Source: Lachnospiraceae bacterium UBA3866 | Lineage (GTDB): Bacteria > Bacillota > Clostridia > Lachnospirales > Lachnospiraceae | DNA length: 19,860 nucleotides | NCBI GenBank assembly: GCA_002392345.1 | Contig: DGGU01000060.1 | Span: 1-19,860 of the forward strand | Reading direction: 5' to 3' | Shown: piece by piece, positions 6,721-12,943 of the stretch | How the letters are laid out: the number at the start of each line of letters is the position of its first letter | Numbering within the stretch: the stretch's first letter is position 1 | Program-made: the position numbers and the translations under genes | Notes under the pieces: generated by a model | What the model was told of the DNA's origin: nothing | Database searches by the model: none | What the model saw: the letters and a program-made list of their open reading frames with translations, nothing else

Positions 6721-6744
6721 GGGCTCGCATAGCTCGCCCGTACG
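6721..6744. repeat. REP unit, reverse orientation
   Basis: The core GGGCTCGCATAGCTCGCCC is followed by GTACG, so the GTAC head is on the minus strand. This is opposite to all direct copies left of the restriction-modification genes. It lies in the 144-base gap between queA and the methylase-nuclease gene, shortly upstream of the latter. A second copy in the same orientation follows 39 bases later. The sequence between them shows nothing recognisable. Confidence 0.85.
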
Positions 6745-6783
6745 TTCTTAAAACACATATAAATCACTTATACAACTTTCTGA

Positions 6784-6807
6784 GGGCTCGCATAGCTCGC
6801 CCATACG
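6784..6807. repeat. REP unit, reverse orientation, just after queA
   Basis: The core GGGCTCGCATAGCTCGCCC is followed by ATACG (GTAT head on the minus strand). It sits five bases beyond the queA stop codon. It has no downstream T-run in either direction, so it is not a typical Rho-independent terminator, though a hairpin at this site may protect the queA 3' end. Confidence 0.85.
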
Positions 6808-6812
6808 AGTAG

Positions 6813-7847
6813 TTAGTGAAAGAAACAAGCGTCGCCGAAACTATAGAATCTATATCTCTCTTTAATCGCTTCATTATAAGCATTCATAACTATAGGAAGC
6901 GAAGAGAAGGCTGCCACAAGCATAATTAACGTTGAACCTGGTAGATGAAAATTGGTTATGAGCGAGTCAACTAATTTATATTCATAACCTGGGTATATAT
7001 AAATGCTCGTCTCTCCGTCACATTCTTTTAGAAGATAGCACTTTTTTTCTTCATCAAAGTATGCGGCTGACTCTATGCTTCTTACACTTGTAGTCCCAAC
7101 GCATATCACCTTCTTGCCATTTAACTTTGCCTCGTTGACTTTAGCTGCTACACTTTTGGGTATGAAATATCGCTCCGTATGCATAACATGGTCTTCTATA
7201 TTTTCTTCATGCACAGGGCGAAATGTCCCAAGCGATACATGAAGTGTCACATAGACAACATTCACACCTTTGTCTTCTATCTTTTTTAATAATTCTTTAG
7301 TGAAATGTAATCCTGCTGTAGGTGCTGCTACTGAACCTTCATTTTTCGCATATACTGTCTGATATCTATCTTTATCAAGAAGTTTGTGAGTTATATATGG
7401 TGGCAATGGCATCTCACCAAGCGAATCAAGTATCTCTTCAAATATCCCTTCGTAAAAGAACTCAACTATACGATTACCATCAGGGAGCACTTCTTTTATC
7501 TCACAAGTCAGTACTCCATCGCCAAATATCACTCTAGCACCGACTCTTAGTTTTTTGCCAGGACGGACGAGGCATTCCCAAAGTTTGTCGCTAATCCTTC
7601 TTACAAGAAATACTTCACACGGGCTCGCGATGCGGGTGCCGATTAGGCGAGCGGGAATTACTTTAGTTTCATTTAAAACAAGTGTATCGCCTTTATTAAA
7701 ATAATCTATGACATCTTTAAATATTTTATGAGAAAGTTCGCCAGTCTTTTTATCTATCACAAGTAGCCTTGACTCGTCTCGCCTCTCTATGGGATCTTGT
7801 GCTATGAGTTCTTTTGGTAACTCATATTCGAAGTCTCTTAATTTCAT
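6813..7847 (-). CDS. queA: S-adenosylmethionine:tRNA ribosyltransferase-isomerase QueA
   Basis: QueA transfers and isomerises the ribosyl group of SAM onto 7-aminomethyl-7-deazaguanine at tRNA position 34, giving epoxyqueuosine. The 344 residues are of normal length. Family blocks visible include FEYELPKELIAQDP at 6-19, NETKVIPARL at 59-68, MPLPPYI, SVAAPTAGLHFT, VYVTLHVSLGTFRPV, HTERY, CVGTTSVRSIESA, IYPGYEYK, TNFHLPGSTLIMLVAAF and the C-terminal YRFYSFGDACFFH. Residues 70-77 (GTRIASPC) replace the usual glycine-rich GxxxTGGK-type segment and are encoded by an unusually GC-rich patch. The ATG at 7847 lies two bases after the stop of the upstream gene, suggesting cotranscription. Only a weak, distant GAGG is present before it. 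Confidence 0.95.
   Translation of the reverse strand: MKLRDFEYELPKELIAQDPIERRDESRLLVIDKKTGELSHKIFKDVIDYFNKGDTLVLNETKVIPARLIGTRIASPCEVFLVRRISDKLWECLVRPGKKLRVGARVIFGDGVLTCEIKEVLPDGNRIVEFFYEGIFEEILDSLGEMPLPPYITHKLLDKDRYQTVYAKNEGSVAAPTAGLHFTKELLKKIEDKGVNVVYVTLHVSLGTFRPVHEENIEDHVMHTERYFIPKSVAAKVNEAKLNGKKVICVGTTSVRSIESAAYFDEEKKCYLLKECDGETSIYIYPGYEYKLVDSLITNFHLPGSTLIMLVAAFSSLPIVMNAYNEAIKERYRFYSFGDACFFH
7621..7652. repeat. REP-like GC-rich inverted repeat inside queA
   Basis: The segment starts with GGGCTCGC, the first eight bases of the reverse-oriented REP core. Its arms GCTCGC (7623-7628) and GCGAGC (7647-7652) are complementary. The middle does not match the family core, so this may be an old, decayed REP or a chance resemblance. 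It encodes QueA residues 66-75, at a usually conserved position. Confidence 0.4.
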
Positions 7848-7849
7848 AA

Positions 7850-8740
7850 CTACTCAACGACCTCGCTCATAGATGCTTTAGCACTTCCAAAATATCTATC
7901 TATGTTTTCCTTCGCTTTCTTTTTTCTATCAATCTCTTTGATGCTCTTAAAATATTCATCACCATCAGTTAATGGTGAAAGCATAGAAGGTATGTTTAGA
8001 TTGTCACCATTATTATATACATTATCAAGATCTACATTTTGATTTATCTCAAACTGTCTAAGTGAGTTATATGAAAGTCTAAGGCTTTCACTTCTATCCA
8101 TCGCAGAGCGAAGTCTACTGGTCACATCATTATATAGATTTCTTACAAACTCTGTGTTAGAGACTTCAACTATATATTTACTTGTGCCTATATCTAATTT
8201 ATCTTTTATAATGTATCCTTCACCACCCTTTTCGAGGTAGAAAAGTAAAATCATAGGTGCTTTTGATTCTGTAAATCCAAGATTCAAATCATAAGTCACT
8301 ATAGCAACCACTTCATTATCATATAGACCATCGCAAGTATAGATATGGATATCGTCGTAAGATGTGACGAAATTCTTTTCATATTTAAGTCTTGCTATAA
8401 TCTTATCAAATGCCCCATCATTATTGTCACGTTCTTCACTATAATAATCCCTACCATATGATGCGAAGATCTTTGGGTAATTAGTGTCTTCTTTAGCTTT
8501 GAAAAAATCATGGATAAAACTCTTTATATCTTCATTTTCACATTCACTTACAACTATATCATCAGACTTTTTGATAGTCTTACTCATCTTTTTGCTATTA
8601 CTAACATTGATTACGCTTATCAAAATAATAGCAATGACAGCAACTACTGCCATCATCGCTATTCTTAAATTTCGCCCCTTATTATTATTAAGGCCTTGCT
8701 TAGTTATATTATCACCTTGCTCTCTTTCCATCGCTTCCAT
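7850..8740 (-). CDS. Unrecognised single-pass membrane protein with a possible NTF2-like extracytoplasmic domain
   Basis: I do not recognise a named family with certainty. From the ATG at 8740 the protein has 296 residues: a short hydrophilic, asparagine-rich cytoplasmic N-terminus, one transmembrane helix at about 27-46 (IAMMAVVAVIAIILISVINV), and a large outside domain. The part from about 60 to 190 (IKSFIHDFFKAKEDTNYPKI, then alternating strands ending YLEKGGEGYIIKDKLDIG) looks like the NTF2/SnoaL-type fold often found in clostridial membrane-anchored proteins; that is inference from pattern only. The C-terminus is polar and likely disordered. Its start lies inside the 3' end of the cell-wall-binding gene; ATGs at 8764, 8740 and 8731 are possible, and none has a strong Shine-Dalgarno. 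The stop is two bases before queA. Confidence 0.7.
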   Translation of the reverse strand: MEAMEREQGDNITKQGLNNNKGRNLRIAMMAVVAVIAIILISVINVSNSKKMSKTIKKSDDIVVSECENEDIKSFIHDFFKAKEDTNYPKIFASYGRDYYSEERDNNDGAFDKIIARLKYEKNFVTSYDDIHIYTCDGLYDNEVVAIVTYDLNLGFTESKAPMILLFYLEKGGEGYIIKDKLDIGTSKYIVEVSNTEFVRNLYNDVTSRLRSAMDRSESLRLSYNSLRQFEINQNVDLDNVYNNGDNLNIPSMLSPLTDGDEYFKSIKEIDRKKKAKENIDRYFGSAKASMSEVVE

Positions 8741-10001
8741 AGTAGTATCCACCAAACCAAGCATTCATTATGCTCGCACCATTAGCGTCAAAAGCATATA
8801 TGCCATGTCCCCATGCAGGATCATTGATCTCTATACTTGTATTAGCAAACATAGCTCCATAACCATTGCCATTCTCTGGTTTAAAATAATACCATGCACC
8901 ATTGATCTTCTGCCAACCAGTTACCATTCTTCCATCAGCACTTAAGAAATACCAATACCCTGTCTGAGAATCTCTAAACCACTGATTAGTTAAAGCATAG
9001 CCATTATTAGAAAATCTATAATATGCTCCATCTATAAGATACCAAGTGCCTTTAAGTACAACTCCATTACCTTGGTAGAAGAATCTTCCATTGTTATCAA
9101 CATGCCAACCCGATTCAAGCCCTTGAGTGATCTGAGGTGTCACATTGCTATTCACAGTTCCTGAATAATTTGTCGTCGCTCCACTATAATTTGGATTAGT
9201 TTGACCATTGCCACTTGATATGGCTGCTCCACTTGATGTAGTTGTTCCACTTGAATATGGTGATGGAGCCACAGGGTAACTTGATATACCTGTATAAGGT
9301 GTTAGTGCAGAATTTGCTCCTGCATAATTATTGACATAACCTGGTCCTTGCGCCATCGCACTCGCTGCATACTGTTGATTAGTATAGAAATTATTACTTT
9401 GATTTCCAGCATAGTTATATATTATTTCTCCATTCGGCCCTATGACCCAATACTGATTAGTATACGGATAATATCCATACTGCACAACTCCTGGTCCATA
9501 TGAGTAGATACTACCACTTCCTATACCACTGCTTGAATTTCCACCTGCAGATATATCATCTTCAGTCACCGCTACACCTGGATATGCAAGTTTATTGGAA
9601 GCCCATATAGAATTATCATAGATTGCCGACCAAGCTCCATAATTTCCTTCAAGATTTTCTCCTCTTATCTGGAATTGGTAATATCCGATAGAAGATATAT
9701 TAAAAGTATATTCTGTCTCATTAACATCGGCATACTTTATAGTACCTGAGGTCTTATATACATATACAAGGTTTGAACCTGATGCTACCGTCACACGTTT
9801 TAATAGCTGTAAGTCATATCTTTTGAATTCACCAGCATAAGCTGGTGCTACGAATCTTGCAGTTCCATCTGAAGTAAGGGATAGGGCATTGGCATCAAAA
9901 GATGGTATACTTGGGTCTAATTGCGCAGCAAAATTCGCTATGCCGGATACCAATATCAGTAATACTGCCAAAGAAAGTATTTTCAAAATTTTATTTTTCA
10001 T
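8712..10001 (-). CDS. Secreted protein with choline/glucan-binding-type cell-wall repeats
   Basis: This 429-residue exported protein has a signal peptide at 1-26 (two Lys, hydrophobic LAVLLILVSGIANFA). A beta-rich domain at about 40-135 resembles a fibronectin-like or cell-wall-associated module (EYTFNISSIGYYQFQIRG). A long low-complexity linker rich in G, S, N, Y and T covers about 150-295. From about 298 to 425 there are aromatic repeats of the CW_binding_1/choline-binding type (GWHVDNNGRFFYQ, GTWYLIDGAYYRFSNNGYA, GWQKINGAWYYFKPENG, WFGGYYYGSDGK). Such repeats bind choline-decorated or other wall polymers and anchor proteins to the surface. No catalytic domain is recognisable. The ATG overlaps the stop of the protease gene by one base (TAATG), and its GGAGG site lies inside that gene, so the two are translationally coupled. 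Confidence 0.88.
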   Translation of the reverse strand: MKNKILKILSLAVLLILVSGIANFAAQLDPSIPSFDANALSLTSDGTARFVAPAYAGEFKRYDLQLLKRVTVASGSNLVYVYKTSGTIKYADVNETEYTFNISSIGYYQFQIRGENLEGNYGAWSAIYDNSIWASNKLAYPGVAVTEDDISAGGNSSSGIGSGSIYSYGPGVVQYGYYPYTNQYWVIGPNGEIIYNYAGNQSNNFYTNQQYAASAMAQGPGYVNNYAGANSALTPYTGISSYPVAPSPYSSGTTTSSGAAISSGNGQTNPNYSGATTNYSGTVNSNVTPQITQGLESGWHVDNNGRFFYQGNGVVLKGTWYLIDGAYYRFSNNGYALTNQWFRDSQTGYWYFLSADGRMVTGWQKINGAWYYFKPENGNGYGAMFANTSIEINDPAWGHGIYAFDANGASIMNAWFGGYYYGSDGKRAR

Positions 10002-11251
10002 TACCTTCCACCTCCAAAGGTGCTTGCAATTTTTATAGCATCAGAGACATTGACCATACCATAACTCTTGTTGATGCCCATAAGACTGCTCACAGGGGTT
10101 GAACTATTGATTATAATTTTTTTGTAACTTGTTATAGGAATATATGGAAATTTGCTATATATCATAGCACATACTGCCGATACAAAAGGTGCCGCCATGC
10201 TAGTACCTGTCAAATAAGCAAAACCATTATTAGGTGTTGTGCTTAAAATTAATGTTCCTGGCGCAAACACATCCACATATGAACCATAATTTGCACTCTC
10301 ATATCTATTGCCATCAAATGATGCATTAGAAACTGTTATAATATTGTCATATTCTAATTTTGCAGGATACACATCTCTCTCATCAAGACTATATCCTATA
10401 TACTCCTGTCCATTGCCAGCTGACACAACAAAGAGCATCTCAGGGTTATCTCTTATCGCTTTATCTATGTTGGCATCATAAGTATATGCGCCAAGAGAAA
10501 GATTACATATGTTAGCTCCATTGGCCTTAGCATAATTGATAGCTTCTATCACGGCTGACATATAACCACTCTCATTGGCATCAAGAACTTTAAGAGGCAT
10601 GATCTTTACATGTTCGTCATACGCTATGCCTCTTATACCACTATTATTATGTTTTGATGCTATGATACCTGCTGCATGTGTGCCATGAACTTCAGTCTCA
10701 ACCTCAGGTAAAACTATATTATTCTTCTTGTTAAAATTATATCCATTGACATCATCTATATATCCATTATGATCATCATCTATACCATTGCCTGGTATCT
10801 CATCGACATTGACCCATATACTATCAGCTAATTCATAGTGATTGATATCAACTCCTGTATCTATTATCGCTACTACGACATCTCTTCCACCACTAGTATT
10901 TTTAAATCTCTTATATCCTTCTTCCCAATTGATATCAAAGCCTTCTTTAGCAAATAAAGAATTATAGGCGAGACCGCTACTGTATAGATATACCAACGCA
11001 TTCTTATCATCATAAAACATCGTATCGTTGATAAGTTTATTGAAGTACACTGGGTTGTGGCTTATCTTAAGAATACTTTTATCTACTAAAAAATTACCAT
11101 TGTTCTTAAGTCCCCACTGGTACGAATATAAGTTATCGCTTTCAAACTCTGTAAATCCAGAAAGTAATAGCACTACAAAAATAATAAGTATACTGCTACT
11201 TATCTTTATTACCCTCGTCAATCTACGAGTAAAATTAATCTTAAACTGCAT
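10001..11251 (-). CDS. Exported S8 family (subtilisin-like) serine peptidase
   Basis: This 416-residue endopeptidase has an N-terminal membrane/signal segment (about 15-33, ISSSILIIFVVLLLSGF) without a lipobox. It has a pro-region of about 35-115 and a catalytic domain of about 120-410. The triad is clear: Asp131 (AIIDTGVD), His189 (VHGTHAAG) and Ser351 (GTSMAAP), with oxyanion Asn280 (VSAGN). The Asp-rich loop at 155-172 (NGIDDDHNGYIDDVNGYN) is typical of a calcium-binding S8 subgroup. There is no long C-terminal extension, so the enzyme is probably secreted or anchored only by its N-terminus. It is the first gene of a run with the wall-binding protein, the membrane protein and queA. The ATG lies about nine bases after a perfect -10 box and has no Shine-Dalgarno. 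Confidence 0.93.
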   Translation of the reverse strand: MQFKINFTRRLTRVIKISSSILIIFVVLLLSGFTEFESDNLYSYQWGLKNNGNFLVDKSILKISHNPVYFNKLINDTMFYDDKNALVYLYSSGLAYNSLFAKEGFDINWEEGYKRFKNTSGGRDVVVAIIDTGVDINHYELADSIWVNVDEIPGNGIDDDHNGYIDDVNGYNFNKKNNIVLPEVETEVHGTHAAGIIASKHNNSGIRGIAYDEHVKIMPLKVLDANESGYMSAVIEAINYAKANGANICNLSLGAYTYDANIDKAIRDNPEMLFVVSAGNGQEYIGYSLDERDVYPAKLEYDNIITVSNASFDGNRYESANYGSYVDVFAPGTLILSTTPNNGFAYLTGTSMAAPFVSAVCAMIYSKFPYIPITSYKKIIINSSTPVSSLMGINKSYGMVNVSDAIKIASTFGGGR

Positions 11252-11260
11252 ATTTCTTAT

Positions 11261-11289
11261 ATTATATAAGATTTATGCGATTTTTTCAA
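11261..11289 (-). promoter_or_regulatory. Sigma-70-type promoter of the S8 peptidase gene run
   Basis: On the minus strand, TTGAAA (11289-11284) and TATAAT (11266-11261) are separated by exactly 17 bases, a near-consensus vegetative promoter. Transcription would start around 11254, only two or three bases before the peptidase ATG at 11251. That implies a leaderless or nearly leaderless message unless translation begins further in. Confidence 0.7.
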
Positions 11290-11351
11290 CTATTATCAAG
11301 TAAATATGGCTTTATTTTAAGCCTTTTTTAATAATAATCCCCTTTTATAAA

Positions 11352-11368
11352 GTTATTATTACAATAAC
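11352..11368. promoter_or_regulatory. Inverted repeat upstream of the TRAP operon promoter
   Basis: GTTATT and AATAAC are separated by five bases, forming a 17-base inverted repeat that lies 16 bases before the -35 box of the TRAP operon and between the two divergent promoters. It could be an operator for a dimeric regulator. AT-rich palindromes arise easily by chance here, so the support is weak. Confidence 0.3.
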
Positions 11369-11384
11369 CTAAGTCAAATAAATA

Positions 11385-11413
11385 TTGTCATTTTTCAATA
11401 AAAGATTTATAAT
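11385..11413 (+). promoter_or_regulatory. Sigma-70-type promoter of the TRAP transporter operon
   Basis: TTGTCA (11385-11390) and TATAAT (11408-11413) are separated by 17 bases. The expected transcription start near 11420 gives a leader of about 29 bases containing AGGAGG (11439-11444) four bases before the ATG at 11449. It is the only good plus-strand promoter ahead of the three-gene transporter run. Confidence 0.78.
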
Positions 11414-11448
11414 TAGAGAAACATACATATGTATTTTTAGGAGGAAAT

Positions 11449-12423
11449 ATGAGAGGTTTTAAAAGGGCTTTAAGCCTTCTATTTGTTTTATTGATGACAA
11501 TTTCTGTTGTTGCTTGTGGCGGTAGTAGCAGTAACAGCGGAAGTAAGAAAATAACCCTTGCTTCAGGTGGTACTTCTGGTACTTACTATGGTTTCTCTGG
11601 AGTTATCGCACAAAGACTTAACGAAACACTTAGTGATAAATTGAAAATCAATGTTGTATCAACAGGTGCTTCTAAGGTCAATGTCCAGATGGTTGATGAT
11701 GGAGATGCTGACATAGCCATTCTTCAAAACGATGTTATGTCATATGCATATAATGCTACAGATATGTTTGAAGGTTCAGAGCCTATCACTTCTTTCTCAG
11801 CAATAGCATCTTGCTATCCTGAGTCTATTCAGATAGTAGCCAACAAATCTATCACAAATATAAGTGACTTAAGGGGTAAAAGAGTTTCTGTTGGTGATGC
11901 TGGTTCTGGTACAGAGTTTAATGCAAAGCAGATTCTTGAAGTTTATGGTATTGATATGGAAAGCGACATCACAAAAAGCAACCAAAGCTTTGCTGATTCT
12001 TGTGACGCACTCAAGAACGGAACTATAGATGCTGCTTTCGTTACTGCCGGACACCCAACTGTTGCTGTAACTGAGCTTGCTTCAAACTATGATTTCAATA
12101 TCCTTCCACTTGACACTAATCACATAAACTCTCTTATAGAAAAATATGGCTTCTATGCTCCTGTTACTATAGAGAAAGATTCTTACTCAGTATTAAATGA
12201 CGATGTGCAATCTGTAGCAGTCATGGCTACATTCATTGCAAGTAATAAGCTTGATGAAGATACAGTATATGCTTTCACCAAGGGACTTTTTGAAGAGAAA
12301 TCTAATTTCGAGCACCAGAAGGCAGCACTCTTAAATCTCGAAACAGGTGTCTCAGGCATAGCAATTCCTTTCCACAAAGGTGCAGCAAAATATTACAGTG
12401 AAAATGGTATATCAGTCGAGTAA
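11449..12423 (+). CDS. TAXI-family TRAP transporter solute-binding lipoprotein
   Basis: This is the extracytoplasmic substrate-binding component of a TRAP (tripartite ATP-independent periplasmic) transporter of the TAXI type. Its 324 residues have a lipoprotein signal peptide ending in a lipobox (VVAC, Cys23) followed by a Gly/Ser linker. The mature protein begins with the family-typical ITLASGGTSGTYYGFSGVIA near 35-54, followed by ADIAILQNDV, DLRGKRVSVGDAGSGTEFNA and AAFVTAGHPTVAV. TAXI receptors generally bind small carboxylates or amino acids; the substrate cannot be told from sequence. It would be lipid-anchored outside the cell and hand ligand to the permease two genes downstream. It has a consensus ribosome binding site and its own promoter. 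Confidence 0.95.
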   Translation: MRGFKRALSLLFVLLMTISVVACGGSSSNSGSKKITLASGGTSGTYYGFSGVIAQRLNETLSDKLKINVVSTGASKVNVQMVDDGDADIAILQNDVMSYAYNATDMFEGSEPITSFSAIASCYPESIQIVANKSITNISDLRGKRVSVGDAGSGTEFNAKQILEVYGIDMESDITKSNQSFADSCDALKNGTIDAAFVTAGHPTVAVTELASNYDFNILPLDTNHINSLIEKYGFYAPVTIEKDSYSVLNDDVQSVAVMATFIASNKLDEDTVYAFTKGLFEEKSNFEHQKAALLNLETGVSGIAIPFHKGAAKYYSENGISVE

Positions 12424-12925
12424 TTCTTGCCATAAATTCATTCATAATATATTTAATGCCATAGTGATACTAACTATGGCATTGTTATTTTTTGTATCTT
12501 GTACAATTGAAAAAAAATCACTTATTATATATAATAATATCGATGAAAAAAACTCTAAGGAAAGTGTATCCGTAAGCTACCCAATAGACGAAAATGACCA
12601 CTTTTCTATAGAGTTTATCCACTCAGTCAATAAGAGCCCTGTAGTTGAGTATTATAAGATAGATAAAAAGGGCAACTTATATGTATATAAAACCATCTAC
12701 TATAACTATGGTGCAGGCGTTCCTACAGATATTGAAGGTGATGAAACCATAAGTTATGGCGAAGATGGTTCTATGATTATAGATAATATCAATAGGAAAA
12801 TTGACGACCTGACATATTACTTAAGTGATATAAGCGACCATGTGCTTAAAATTAATGACTCTGACCCCATAAGTCTATGGGGTATCTTCGGGCAAAACGA
12901 GACTATACATATAGATATTAGATAA
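12404..12925 (+). CDS. DUF1850 lipoprotein of the TRAP operon
   Basis: This is a small protein of the DUF1850 type, a family found almost exclusively between TAXI receptors and fused TRAP permeases. Starting from the ATG at 12404 it has 173 residues: a hydrophobic signal segment (about 16-32), a likely lipobox FVSC (Cys33), then a beta-rich domain with the family motif FSIEFIHSVNKSPVVEYYKI. Its function is unknown; an accessory role in the transporter is inferred from position. It overlaps the end of the receptor gene by 20 bases, so translation is probably coupled. Start choice is uncertain: GTG at 12380, ATG at 12404 and ATG at 12476 are in frame and none has a strong Shine-Dalgarno. Confidence 0.82.
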   Translation: MVYQSSNSCHKFIHNIFNAIVILTMALLFFVSCTIEKKSLIIYNNIDEKNSKESVSVSYPIDENDHFSIEFIHSVNKSPVVEYYKIDKKGNLYVYKTIYYNYGAGVPTDIEGDETISYGEDGSMIIDNINRKIDDLTYYLSDISDHVLKINDSDPISLWGIFGQNETIHIDIR

Positions 12926-12943
12926 CTTTATTATGAGGTGCTT

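Noticed and set aside
6721..6807. REP hairpins as Rho-independent terminators after queA
   Set aside because: No T-run follows the hairpins in the transcribed direction. A stabilising or pausing role remains possible but cannot be shown.
11308..11329. GGCTT-AAGCC hairpin followed by T-run in the divergent promoter region
   Set aside because: The stem is only five base pairs and there is no plus-strand gene upstream for it to terminate.
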